This document shows positions 38,401 to 50,054 of a DNA stretch of 64,000 bases, one piece after another. The stretch covers positions 8,982,886 to 9,046,885 of the forward strand of contig NC_088789.1 of assembly GCF_949628265.1 (NCBI RefSeq). Direction: 5' to 3'. The notes under the pieces are model-generated. The model was not told the DNA's origin, searched no databases, and saw only the letters and a list, made by a program, of their open reading frames with translations. A program made the translations under genes and the position numbers. Position 1 is the first letter of the stretch, and each line of letters opens with the position of its first letter. This DNA is from Cloeon dipterum. Its lineage: Eukaryota; Arthropoda; Insecta; Ephemeroptera; Baetidae.

Positions 38401-38509
38401 CCTGGCCCTGCTGCTGGTTGCCTTTTATTGCGTCAGGCGGACCGCAACGCTGATCAGCAAGTGCGCCACCCGCATCAACTGCACGACAAAAAAATTGAAA
38501 CAGCACTAG
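26801..38509 (+). CDS. UDP-glycosyltransferase (insect UGT, GT1 family)
   Basis: Nine coding exons join in frame: 26801-26839, 30948-31101, 31869-32050, 32514-32841, 33731-33876, 34444-34681, 35646-35865, 37982-38100 and 38352-38509, giving 527 aa, the usual UGT length. The enzyme moves a sugar from a UDP-sugar to small lipophilic acceptors and sits in the ER membrane facing the lumen. It has an N-terminal signal sequence (about residues 1-25), a catalytic His in KSHT (H39), the partner Asp in FDLLLLDG (D142), VSMGSS, WLPQQDLLGHPK (about 355-366) and SHGG...E. It ends with one membrane span (about 484-502) and a basic tail with the KXKXX ER-retrieval form (KLKQH). Oddity: the donor-site Asp-Gln is Asp-His (397-398). 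Exon 1 encodes only 13 residues and precedes a 4.1-kb intron; the donor of exon 8 (GTTCAA) is weak. Substrate is unknown. Confidence 0.93.
27201..27360 (-). mobile_element. SINE-like element, copy 6 (3' half, subfamily B)
   Basis: On the plus strand it starts with a 10-T run (the A-tail of a minus-strand retroposon), then GCTCTTTTTATCCC, GGGAAGGGCGCGCACTGCAC and GGATAACATATGGGCGCACC, and stops at GGGCCACTTGC. Only the 3' part is present, as expected for 5' truncation. CATTC occurs at both edges and may be a short target duplication. Confidence 0.75.
29377..29402. repeat. (TA)n run
   Basis: Short TA microsatellite in UGT intron 1. Confidence 0.9.
37121..37511 (-). mobile_element. SINE-like element, copy 7 (subfamily A)
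   Basis: Near full-length copy in UGT intron 7 (35866-37981). In plus-strand reading it runs from TTAACCTCTGCTCAACACTT through ACATGGGGCCCGAGTGGCCG and CCAGCCAGCCCG to GAGCCAACGGGCTG. Confidence 0.8.
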
Positions 38510-40727
38510 TTATGTACATAACGTGCATTCTTTCAAACTCTCCTCAAAGAACTATCATATCAAGAGAGAAGTACCTGTTTTGTGAATACGATTTGTTTGT
38601 TCACTACAATGATTTTTCTATTAATATATATTGTGTAAATATTAAATCAATTAATTTATCAGAATAAACTTTTAACATACATTTTTAATTTTTGGTAATT
38701 TAACTTTTGTAATTCCTTGAAATAAATCACATTCAACAAAAATCGTGAGCTCCAATTAATGGCAGCACATTTATCGGGTGTTTAGCGAAAAAGATAGGTG
38801 TTACAAAATTCAAGCTTGTATTAGAAGGAAATCAAACTTGTAAGCAATGAGATGAAGGACTCTCATCAGTATGACAAAACCATTATGCTACCATAATTAT
38901 TGTGTTATACCGATAAAAAAATGAGATAAATTGAATTGAAATCTATGTTGTGAGTGTGTTGAGTAGTGTACCACAATATAGCACTGCGATCTGTATTTTA
39001 ATTTTTGCTTTACTCTCACCCTGCTCTCACCCAATACGTGCGTATTCTTCCTCCTCAAAGTTTTGTATTTATGAAATTTGACTCTGGAGGTCTGGAGTGA
39101 ATAAATTTGAGAAATTTGATTTGTGTACATTTGATGAATCGGTGAAATGTGATAGCTATTTCATACTGTGTATATTATATTCACCAACCACTCTAATGAT
39201 CTTGGTAAACGTAAGGATTTTTATTCTCAGAACAATTCCACATAGGTATATCGCATTTCTCTCGGCTATACATGCGCACCCTCTCAAGTCTGCCTTACAA
39301 TTAATTGTGGTTGCCAACGAAGCCAGCAGTTGAGATCAGTCCCTCCGAGTCTTTAACATGTATAACATCTTCCTTGAGAAAAAATTTTCACTCAAAGCTA
39401 TGGTAAAGTTACAGATTCTGCCGGGTTACACATCTCGCCAGTTCTTATGAGAATCCCATATAAAAGTAGAGTGGCGAAAACAGTAATTTTTCCATATCTT
39501 CAATGCCTCTATTTTTCACTACAGGTGCGTGTTTTTCGTATTTTTACTTAATACACCCTGATCTAATATTTTTGTTTAGATACACGGAGCTGGATTTATT
39601 ATTGTCTTGTTGGCTGGCGCGCGGTACGGTAGTTGCTGCTGGGCAGAGAAAACCTTTCTCAGTTTTGCGTGGACTGTAAGTTACAAGGAGCAGTGGACAA
39701 TGCGGACATCACATTTTTCGTGGTGTTACAGAGAAGGTTCACCATAGATTTTGTCTTTGTTAAATCTATTTCGCAATTTCACCCAATGTTTTTATAAAGT
39801 TAAATAAAAAATAGCAAAATATTTTTGAAATATTACTAGTATTATTATATTGTCTGACCGCGCGGGGACTATTCAGGACGAGTTTATTTTCTTTTTAAAT
39901 TTTGTAATTTATGAAAGAAGAATACAATAAACACTACTTCAAAATTAAAATTTTTGGATTTTTTTTAGTTGACAATACTTGAAGTAAATACGGTGATCTA
40001 GTTTCACAACAGGAAATTCTTTTTTTAAATTAAAAAAATGGCTTTTATAAGATGAACTTCGATGCAATGATTATACGTCTATAATGGAGATTTTGGACAA
40101 AAAATCAATCTTTTATTGTGCACGCCATCTAGCTGTAGGTTAAGTAATTTGAGTATAATGCATAAGACAAAATCACTAAAGCTATTTTTTATCAACTCTC
40201 AAGCATAAAAAAGGGGTTTTTATTTTATCATCATGAAATTTAAAACATATCCTAGGATTTTATAGCGTTAATTTTCCTTTTTTCGTTATAGAAAGTGAAA
40301 TTAGCCGCGAATGAAGTGACGGCTGTAGCACTCTCAAGTGGATGCGATTGACATACTAATTTTGACCCACATTTTAAGCTGCGATGAAAATACAAAAAGC
40401 TCTAAAATGTAGCAAGAGTTTCAATGTTCAGTGTGAATTTTAAGTTCCCCAATCATATATCAATAATATTTTATCCGAAATGTGAGAAAGAGTGTCGAAA
40501 AACACCCCATGAAAATATTGTTTTCCAAACTGCAGTTTATATTTGGCGCGCTCTGCAGTTGAACCACGGAAACAGGAGACGCTCGCGCAGTTCGCTAGAG
40601 TTTCGGGTGAGTTTGCGGCTGGAGCCCTTGGTGTCTGCGTTTGATACGCGAACGGCGCGATTTCGGACGGGACACTCGCCGGACGGCTGCAGAAAGGCAC
40701 CTTGATTGTAGACACTTGGACGCCACG
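38510..40727. other. Intergenic, UGT to CoREST
   Basis: UGT 3' UTR at the left. A TATAAAAG at 39459-39466 is followed by a short ATG exon-like piece with a GTGCGT donor (39503-39524), but no protein is recognisable. From about 40540 GC content rises sharply and becomes CpG-rich, with no TATA box, and this is the likely CoREST promoter and 5' UTR. Confidence 0.5.
38663..38668 (+). terminator. Polyadenylation signal of UGT
   Basis: AATAAA about 154 bp after the UGT stop codon. It is the first such hexamer in the 3' flank. Confidence 0.55.
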
Positions 40728-43700
40728 ATGGTGTTGGCCGAGCGGAACGCCGACAAGCTGAGGAACGGGGGCCGCTCGAGGGGCACCAGCCCCAATGGAC
40801 ACGCCACCGGGTCCAGCTCCGAGGAGGAGCGAGGTGAGTGGAGTAAGTAGCCGCCCGCTTTCCTGATTTTTTCTTTTCCAAACTACTTGCCCCCCGTCCT
40901 GAACGCCATTTTCAAGGACGCCGACCTTGGCCTTTCTACGCCCCCGGCGCCGTCTGAGCGGCGTCGGGGGCAGCATCCGGTGCTACATACCGTCCGTTCT
41001 GCGCCAACGCCACATGTCGCAAGCTAACCCTTCAGGACTTTATTCGAAAAACTAGTGATAAAAGTTAGCTACAATAAAATATTTTGCACTTCACGCCTTC
41101 ATGGGCACGAGCGTGATATTTCCTGCGACACAGAAGAATTAAAGCGTTTCAGGTTATGTAGTAACAAACGTTTTTAGGAGGGATTGTTTGACACTAGATC
41201 CTGTGATTCCTGTGCCTGTTTGACAGAGGTGACAGAAAATGTGGAGCTGTTTTTATCTTCAAAAATAGCAAATTGATAACATATTTTCATGTTGTTGGTA
41301 TCTACATGCCAATGAAGGTAGATGCACTCGAGGTTGTCAAATTTTTTCAGTTGAAAGAAAACGCAATTTCCGCAGCGTGCTAGCACGAATGCTGAAACCT
41401 GAGTCCCGATAACACCGCGAACGGATAACATGGGTGGACCAGGCCGCACAGGGACCCAGCTCACTACTTGCCTCCGCACCGAGGACTTTTTAAAACTCTA
41501 GACATTTGTCCCGTGATGCCAAAAATCACGCATGCTGGAAAGGTGCAAACCAGCAAGTAGCGAGTTTGCCTAGAGCTGTATAGTCCGCAGGGAGGTTTTT
41601 CAGGCGGTTACCTATGCATCTACCTCAGAAAAAAATTAGTGCTGAAACTAGCTTTCCCAACTAGAAGTTGTACAAGATAATTCAGTAACAGAAATACGGA
41701 AAAATTAAAAGCTCATTATTCACTATGGAAGCAGCCTTTCAATTTCTACAAAAAAATATTTTCACGTGTTGAACTCTACTACTCAACCTAGCTCCACATT
41801 TAAATAAAAATATTGTTTAATGCTGCTTTTTGCTGAAGTAAGAAATATTAAATATTATGGAAAGTAAAAATAGGACGCTACAAATTATTTCATCTAAACA
41901 GGACCTTACTGAACTGATAAATAACCAAAATTCAGAATCCGACAAAAATGTGTGGTGGCTCTGACTCTCTCCCCCACTTTGTGCTAGTGCGCCCTGTGCT
42001 CTTGTGACTTCTCACCCCCACTTAAGATGGTGCTGAAAACCTCCAGAAGTTTCCCCCATATCTCCTATCTCAAAATGTACTTAAATTAACAACATTAATT
42101 AGCTGACTAATTGTTTCCTCAATTCATCGATATTACAATTTACAATAAACTCTGACAATAAAGGCAAACCCAATTTCACCCTTATTAGTAATGCACAGCA
42201 ATAAATATGATTCAAATAAAACTCTACTTCGCGACGCACTTTATGGCCAGCCGTTTTGGCCAGTCTCTGTTCACTCAGTCTAATAAAGCAAGTTAAGTAA
42301 AGTTAAAAATCAGTAGTTGAGTGTTTTACTTCATACGACTACCGCTCCTACATTTGGTGACCCCGACGCTCCGACTGCACGGACACCTTACCTGGATGCC
42401 TACCTAGGACTACCTGGCCGCACAATTTATTTATTGCGATTGACCTGTTAACTTAACAGATATTGACGTCTCTCGTCGTGATCTTTGCAACGGTGTGCCT
42501 TTAGTCTTTTATTGAGGGGAAATTCATTTTTTTGGAAATAATCAAGGGTTTCATAAAGTAGGGAAGCAGCGCTTGCCAAACAATCTTTTCAGCCAGTTTT
42601 CGCAACCGTGGCGTATTTACGCTTAATCTGTAAAGTTGATTGAAATTAAATAAGGATTGCTGGTGGCCAAATTTGCGTGACGCGCAGGCGGAGGCACGGC
42701 CTCGATCGGGGTACGACGCTAATGAAACGTGAAACGTGGCAAAGAAGCGAGTCTCTGAAAATATTGTGTTTATTTTGACATAACAATCATTAGGTACACC
42801 GATCGGATCGGGAAACACTCGCGACACTCGTACAAAAAAGATAAAGAGAGCCGCCAACTTTCCATTACAATATTGCATTATGATCGGCTTGAAATTATTT
42901 CAACGCAGATGTGGCCCCCGCTGATAAGAATAGCCGAAACTAAACAGCAATTTACTGCAAAATTACTCGCTAGTAACCTCCCAGCAGGACAACGTTCGAA
43001 TAATATGCAGCAAGCCCTATGCTACCAAAAACGTGCACTTTTCAGGTTGATATGTTCTGATAGAAATTTGGCCTGTTCAGATTGCGCTCCTTACACAACA
43101 TAGTAATAAATAATAAATTTAACGAGTGCTGGCCATTCTTGCCTGCGTGCTTATTATTTTCAAAATGAAGGCTTCCATACAACGTTGCGTAGTTTGCGCC
43201 ATAGCACTGCAGCCAATTTTTTATAAACTCTTAACAGGGAGTTGATAATAAAAATGTTAAATTTGTCTTGATGCACCAAACTCACGGCGGAGGTAATAAC
43301 TCCAACTCTGGGGGCAGTCTCTTGCGCCATCGTGACTTGTTCACCAACAGACATGGCTCGCAGCTTCTTGCCATCTCTTCAAAAAATAGACCCGAATTCA
43401 TTACACAGGAGAATAGAATTGTGAAACGATTAAAACTACCCCTTTAGCCTGAAACAGTGGCTTCGGTTATAAGCTGATAAGAGAATTCGGCAGTTGCAGA
43501 TTTCAAAGTAGTTCTTTTTGTCAGGCATTTGCTTTAGGAAAAGATGGATTTTTACATTGTAATTATTTCATGATAATTAATTTTTCACGGTATTGCAACC
43601 CTGTATAAAGCAAAGCATGATTTTTTTACATATCATCGTCAGCTGCAAACTAGAGAGCTATAAGCTATAACTTATAACTCAATATAATTACATGGCAAAT

Positions 43701-46700
43701 TTTGAATCTGTTGCTTCGTATTGGTTGTCCTGTCTGGCGCCATTTTGAATGGTTGAAACGTAATACACACCACATTTACTTCAGAAAAGCACCGAATGTC
43801 GCTCTCAAAAGTAATCCAAATCGTAATGAGGATGAAATTAATTTTCGTAACAGCCGTTTAGTTCAAGAAATCTCAAAGAAAAAAACTTTAACAAATCGCG
43901 TTGAAACCAAAATTGCGCCTGTTAAATCGTTCAGCATGTAATTTATCATTTATTTATTTTTCTCCAATAAAATACAAAATTCAAAATAAATAAATAAACC
44001 CCATTGCCGACACAAATGTAAACCTGCACAATTATTAGATTATATTTTTGCGCAGCCAATTTTTGTGCCATTGTCTCGATTCTTTGTCTTAAATTACTCT
44101 TATATCAATTTTCTTACACTTGTGTTACTCATTTGATACTGTTATAAGTGACAATATATATTTTTTTCTGTTGCAGAGGAAAAAATTCGCGTTGGACGTG
44201 ACTTCCAGACTCAAATCCCACCTCTCATCCCATATGCGGAGCGCAAGCCAGAGGAGCAATGTTTTGAGCGTGCCCTTCTTGTCTGGTCGCCTGCTAGTGG
44301 AACTATTTCTGACCAAAAATGTAAGCCTCTTTAAAATTTTCTTGAAAATACATTACTAGGTAAATTTTACAAGTTTTTATGACCAATCGAAATGCTGTCA
44401 TAGCGGATATCATTATTCCCCAGAGCATAAAATGTCATCTTTTTTTCTCTACAGTAGTTTTGGCTTCTTCCCGAAGCCCTTAATCATGAGCGAGCAGTTC
44501 TTTGACCCAAAAGCGTTTTTATTGGAAGATAATATCGTTTGTTTGTTCTTTTCGAGGAAATTTTCTGGCATTTCAATTCTTTGAAATTATTATAATTGAT
44601 TCAAATTTAGTAAACCAGAAAGCTGTCCAAATAAATTTAAACAAGTAGTAAGCATAATGAATGAGCGACAAGAAGTGTAAACTGTTGAAAGGATAATTTT
44701 ATTAAACGAAATTATGCGTGCAACACTAAACTTACAATAGTTTGTAATAAGTTTTACAATTGAAACTTTTCATTATTCATTATCAGTGGACGACTATATC
44801 ACCCTCGCCAAGGAAAAGTATGGCTACAATGGCGAACAGGCTTTGGGAATGTTGTACTGGCACAAACATGACTTGGAGAAGGCCATTCTAGACTTGGCTA
44901 ACTTCACCCCTTTCCCTGATGACTGGACCGTCGAAGACAAAGTCCTTTTCGAACAGGCGTTCCAGTTCCACGGCAAAAGTTTTCATCGAATCCGCCAAAT
45001 GGTAAAAAAATCTTTAACGGCTAGCTATCGGTATGCTAACTTGAGATATCTGATTTAGTTACCAGACAAAACCATAGCCAATCTGGTCAAGTATTACTAC
45101 TCGTGGAAAAAGACGCGGAGCCGAACTAGTTTGATGGACAGAATGGCGCGCAAGGTGGCGGCCATGCGGGAAGAGGGAGGCAGCGAAGTAGGCTCTGAAA
45201 TGGGTTCAAACACAGATTCCGACTCTGAGGACAAAGTTGGTGGGGTGAGTTTCAGCAAAGTGAAAGATGATCATGATAATATTTGACAGAGCTAAATCGA
45301 TTATTGCATTTGAAAAACTCCAAAAGACGAGTTTGATTTCAATGATATTAAATTAATATTTGGAGTCGTTGGATTTTTTAATATTGTGTTATCACAGAGG
45401 TGAGTGTGTTTGAGTAGACTTGACCATAGTTTGAAAACGATTTTGCATGATTTTACCACAAATTTGCTTCAAGATTTTTTGAAAGATTCGGATGCACTTT
45501 TGCTGAGTTATTGAACCGAATTTTTGCATGTCGAGACCAGGTGAAAATGATCACTCTCTAATGGAGAAATATAGGAAAAAGTATTGACTGTCGTCCGCTT
45601 ATTTCGTTATCTTTTTTCATTTTTTAATTTGAGGTTGTGCGGAGAGTTGGAACAAAAATATCCGGCTCGGCAGCCTCTTTGTTATTAGGTGGACATGAAA
45701 TCTATTTAGTAACTTTTGGTATTGCTTGTGTATCAGAAATGGACAATTCACCGAGGCATCAGGCGCAATAGTCGCTCGCCACCCCCCAGGAGCGGAAATA
45801 ACGACTCTGAGGTAACTACACTTTAATTTTTTGTTGCTTACCAGGGGAATCCAGGGGTGTTGGCTTTTTGTGTTTTGTTTTGGGAAACATTTGTGGTGCT
45901 GGCTCGTAGAGCGTATTCAAGAAAGGTTGTTCTGTTCCTGTCCTGACCAGTTCCGGGAAAAAATTTTCTGTCCTGTTCCTGTTCCAAAATTGGATTTCCG
46001 GTCCTGTCCTGTTCCTGTTTTTTTTCTTAAATTTAATTCAATTTAACAAAATGGTCTTCTATATTAATTTTTATACCTGTTTTTGTTTGCTTTAATTATC
46101 TGAAACTTCCATTTGACAGATTTTGTAAGTGTTTAAATTGTGCCTGTTGACATAGTATAATTTCTAATTCATCTAATTCCCCTTCATGAACTAAACGGAA
46201 AAAATACTATGCGCCCATATACACTATGCGCTATACAGAATTTAGTATCCAACAAAGTATTTCGAAAAGTGCTTAATATGAAAACTGCAGAAAACCCTGA
46301 GAAAATGTTATTTTTGATACAGTTGATTGTTTTCCGTAAAATGCTTGTTTGTTCGCGAACACCACTGACTTTAATATTAAAGAGTTGTGCATTTTAAATA
46401 AAATTTTAGAGCAAAATTGTAAACGCCGTGGATACTTTTTAGGCTAAATGTTTAGTTACATGAAAGAAATTAAACCTTGTAAGGCAGTGTCAAAATGAAA
46501 AGTAATGTTGTCTATAAATGAGATATACTTAATATAAAATATACCAAAGAATGGAATTGTTTTGAAACAAAATTCTTGTCTTGTCCTGTTCCTGAAAAAT
46601 ATTTTCCTGTCCTGCCGGAGTTCCAGAAAAAAGCAGGAATTCTTGTTTCCTGTTTCAATTTCCTGTCTTGGAATACGCTCTAGGCCTGGCTGGCCAGTTA

Positions 46701-48090
46701 GTAGTTTTAGTCAAAGTGCGCTCATCAGGTAACGTAGGCAGCTGCTTTACACCGCTGATTATTTCAGTCCAAGTAAATCCGCATGCTGACAAACCAATTG
46801 AAAGCTGCTAAACTGACAAATATGCCAGACAGTAATGCCAATGCCGCTTCAATCTGTACACTGCAGTGAGAGGTTTGAATTGACAAAGTAAGTTTAAGGA
46901 AAATGTTTGGATTTCAGGGCGAAGGCGGAACTCGCTCCACTTGTGGAAACTGTGAAATCAGCTGCAGCACAACACACTCCACTCCAAAAGGATCTCTTTG
47001 CACAACGTGCTACTCCTACTTCAAGTGAGTAGATTTTGCTGCTTGTTTATTTTGAAAATTTAAATAATTTAAGCTTAAAACAATGTGAAAGTAAGAACAG
47101 TATTTTCTTCATTATTCTCGTTTCTCTTAACTTGCTAGCTATTTTTGCAACTTACCTCCGCATTTTGATTTCTTTTATTTCATTAATTTTTAGTAAGCCA
47201 TTCCTATCCATGAAATTCATTCGTGCTCACAGACGCACTGGAGGACTGAGACCGACAACTGGACCTATTAGGCGCGAGGGCCGTCCGATTCAGCACAACT
47301 TCTTACTGCGCAACAAGCGCAAGCCACCGCGCGGCATGTACATCAATCACGATGATTTGGTTAGCATGGCCACTGGTCCTGCCGGCCAGGGAGAGAACAT
47401 GCTCAAGGCCATGGACAGGGAAATCGTGTCCCTCAAGCGGCTGGTGCAGCTCAACAAGCAAAAAATTAGCGGCCTCAAGAAAAACACAAGTGAAGGGATT
47501 GACGAGCTCCGACCAGCAGAGTCAACTACAAGAATTATCTCCCGCTGGGCCAACGATGAGCTTCTGCTTGCAGTTCAAGGTAATGGAGTTTCTTCCCCGT
47601 TTTTGTTATGCTCCAAATATATTGTGGACCTTCATTTTCTTGTGGAAATGTGTTTCCTTAACTGATGAATTTCTTAAATTAGGAATACGGAAGTATGGAA
47701 AAGATTTCAAAGCGATTGCTGAAGTGATTGGCAACAAAACTGAATCACACGTGAGAACTTTCTTCATCAACTACAGACGCCGCTACAATCTGGATGCTGT
47801 GCTCAAAGAGTATGAATCTGAAAACGGTCCAATAGTCGAGGAGGAGAGAGACGAAAAAGTAAGTATAGCTTAATAACAAATTTTCTATTTATGGGTCTGT
47901 ATATTGAAGTTCCAAGAATAAAATGTACCCTGGACGTCGTTCATTAATGTTGGATTTAATTTCTCAGATGGAGGTTGACGGCGTTTCCTCTGGCAGCGAG
48001 GCTGGAACTCCTGCCCCTGCCTCCCCAGCTCCTGCAGCTAAGACATTGAAGAGCAACACAACCCTGGCAACCGTCCCACCTGCCAAGTGA
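40728..48090 (+). CDS. CoREST: REST corepressor (CoREST/RCOR), ELM2-SANT-zinc finger-SANT
   Basis: Nine coding exons join in frame: 40728-40833, 44177-44320, 44787-45001, 45059-45244, 45737-45811, 46918-47024, 47233-47579, 47683-47858 and 47968-48090, giving 492 aa. CoREST is the nuclear scaffold that links the histone demethylase LSD1 and HDAC1/2 to chromatin. Order: Ser/Glu-rich N-terminus; ELM2 (about 39-115: [23 protein letters not shown]); SANT1 (about 127-175: [25 protein letters not shown]); acidic-serine linker; a small [11 protein letters not shown] exon; a GATA-like Cys4 finger (C251, C254, C270, C273); the LSD1-binding linker starting at KRKPPRGMY (306-314) with a coiled coil (about 330-362); SANT2 (about 380-437: [25 protein letters not shown]); Ala/Pro-rich tail. 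The finger is absent from vertebrate RCOR1 as I know it. Intron 1 is 3.3 kb, intron 3 only 57 bp. Confidence 0.93.
41371..41566 (-). mobile_element. SINE-like element, copy 8 (partial, subfamily B)
   Basis: Plus-strand reading: CTAGCACGAATGCTGAAACC, AACACCGCGAACGGATAACA, ACTTGCCTCCGCACCGAGGA and GGTGCAAACCAGCAAGTAGC. Both ends of the family are missing. Confidence 0.75.
41951..42372 (+). mobile_element. LTR retrotransposon relic: one LTR plus primer-binding site
   Basis: A segment of about 402 bp begins TGTGGTGG and ends CTCCTACA (TG...CA borders) and contains several AATAAA hexamers. It is followed directly by TTTGGTGACCCCGACG (42353-42368). A TGGTGACCCC-type primer-binding site next to the 5' LTR is common in insect gypsy-like elements. 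No gag or pol reading frame follows; the element is truncated soon after the leader. Class assignment is an inference from the PBS alone. Confidence 0.65.
45907..46682. mobile_element. Non-autonomous DNA transposon in CoREST intron 5
   Basis: Terminal inverted repeats of about 20 bp: GAGCGTATTCAAGAAAGG at the left and the inverse of GAGCGTATTCCAAGACAGG at the right, flanked by TA on both sides. Both subterminal zones carry many repeats of TGTTCCTG/TGTCCTG. The 776-bp body is AT-rich and has no transposase. The TA flanks suggest Tc1/mariner-like insertion, while subterminal repeats also occur in hAT elements. Confidence 0.65.
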
Positions 48091-48923
48091 CCTCGACGCC
48101 ACGCCCTCCTTGTCCCAAAGTTGAATGATCGAGACTTTGGCTATTGAGAACGCGAGTGGCTCCTGCTAATTTTTTTTAAGATCAAATCATTTGAAGCTTC
48201 AGTCAGCTGCCTGAGTATTAGCATGAAAAGGTAGCTGGAAACCTTAAATTCCTTATAAGAGGCATATCTTGGTGCTGCTGAGCCCTTAAGACCGACATAA
48301 ATTTGAAATTTGTTACCGTCTGAAAGCCCCGTAAAAGTGCGAGCGACGCTGAAAACTTCGTTGCTGTAACTTTTTAATTTGTTCCATTGATTTCCACTTT
48401 AAAACCAAAGCATCTCAACGTGAAAACGTGTTTTTTCTATCTGCTTATCAATCTTATTTCAGTTGATTTAGCGTGTTAAGTGTTTTGTTTCCCATTTAGA
48501 AAGGTATTTCTTACTAAACATGTACATTGCTTGACAAGCTAGATACGAATGTTTGATTGAATATGTTAGATGAATATTTTAGTCACAGATTGTAGTGTAG
48601 GTTCACAATTTGCCTTATTGGAGTGTAAAAAATTAAGACAGGTATATATTTGAGGATCAACTTGTATGAATCACTATAATTTTAATTTTACGAACACTCA
48701 CAATTTATCAGTAATTTCTGCTGTGCTATCTGTTTTTGTACATAAGCTAATTAATTATTAAGTATTTATTTTACACACATATTCCAAGTATGAGTACCTT
48801 CAATAATCACTCATGATTACTAGTGCTGAAGTAAACAAGCATTTTTATTTGGAAAACGTCCTCATGACTATGAGACAGCATGAAACACCTGTAAGTCACG
48901 TTAGACGCTTACAAGTCTTTTTT

Positions 48924-48929
48924 AATAAA
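48924..48929 (+). terminator. Candidate polyadenylation signal of CoREST
   Basis: AATAAA about 830 bp after the stop, the first hexamer seen in the 3' flank. Confidence 0.4.
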
Positions 48930-49094
48930 TTTGCTCTGAAAATAATATTAAAATGTCTGTCATTCTTAAGTTTTAAGTGAAAACTCCCAATAACACGACA
49001 TGTCAACTAATTTTAAGTGATACTTTTCTCTTTTTCAACAGTTTGACATAGTGGAATGATACTTTTGAGTCATCAATATGCAAACAAATAGGAC

Positions 49095-49292
49095 AAAGGA
49101 TCAGCAAGTGGCGACTCTGCGCCAGTGCACTTCTCAGCTCATTGAGCTATTTTTGCATTTCAAGTCACTCAACTAACCACCTTTTCGTCAAATCTGACAT
49201 AAGGCAGCCAGTATAAGATCCTCAAATTGCTCAAATATCTCCCATTGCTTTGACACTCCTGAGAATGCCTTAACAATGTATTTAACTGGTTG
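49095..49292 (-). mobile_element. SINE-like element, copy 9 (5' half)
   Basis: Plus-strand reading: TCAGCAAGTGGCGACTC, CATTTCAAGTCACTCAACTA, GGCAGCCAGTATAAGATC, then TTTGACACTCCTGAGAATGC and CTTAACAATG. The 3' half is lacking, so the subfamily cannot be told. Confidence 0.75.
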
Positions 49293-50054
49293 GTTAAATA
49301 CTTTAAAAGAAATTGTTGAAAAGGTGGTAGCAAACATGAATTGGAAATTACAACTGGGAATTTGAGTTTTTTGAATACAAAGATTGCAACAGTTGCTTAA
49401 TCAAAATAATCTAAATTTTTTACAAGACAATCGTTGCGTGCGAAAACGGTAAACATCTTGCAAGGGGCCCTTTAAAGGGAAGCTGTTCTTTGGCCTGCTG
49501 AGCCAAAATTTGAATAAATATCCTCTCCATGTCAAGAAGAATTGGAAAAATCAACTCAATAATGTTTTTTTACATTTGGCTAGGACGTAAAGGAAGAATT
49601 TCATAGGGAACATTTTTAATACACCACAACTAAGTTTACTTTACAAATTATTACCATACTCTTCAACCTTAAAGCCTCACTTCAGACTATGAGGAGGCTT
49701 GGCCAAACCAGTTAGAGTTCAAGGCCAGTTTATTTTTTCTCAAGCTGTCACAACTTTTGACCCAAAACGAAAGGAAAAAATGACCCCAAAGGTCACACAA
49801 TAGAGGTCGAACGGTAAAAATTTACCCGGAAAGTGTCGTTTACATGGAAATAAATAACACTAAAGATGAAATTTAAGTGTTTGGTGAAGAGGTTACGTTC
49901 TTAACTATTTTCTGTGCTAATTGATAGATAGAGAAACATGCACGTGCGCCAAGCATATTATTTATCAATGTGACAGGCAGGAAGGCTCGCCTGCTACTCT
50001 TAAGAAGGGGATATAGTAGCAGCGCAGTGTCTCCTCAACAGCCGGCAGTTCAAG

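Larger units (their letters stand above)
40834..44176 (+). other. CoREST intron 1 (3.3 kb)
   Basis: Bounded by GTGAGT and TTCTGTTGCAG. It carries a partial SINE-like copy (41371-41566) and an LTR relic (41951-42372). An open stretch at about 43702-43941 (79 codons, basic) resembles nothing I know and lacks clear splice context. Confidence 0.6.
48091..50054. other. CoREST 3' UTR and intergenic, to beta-glucuronidase
   Basis: The CoREST 3' UTR probably extends to the AATAAA at 48924. A SINE-like fragment follows at 49095-49292. Close to the next gene, GGATATAG at 50008 and GCAGTGT about 20 bp later are a weak promoter candidate. Nothing else is recognisable. Confidence 0.55.

Noticed and set aside
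40440..40976. 178-codon open frame on the minus strand
   Set aside because: It is antisense to CoREST exon 1 in a GC-rich promoter zone where stops are rare; the translation is low-complexity and matches nothing known.
42501..42878. 125-codon minus-strand open frame in CoREST intron 1
   Set aside because: No recognisable domain; it follows an LTR relic but does not resemble gag or pol.
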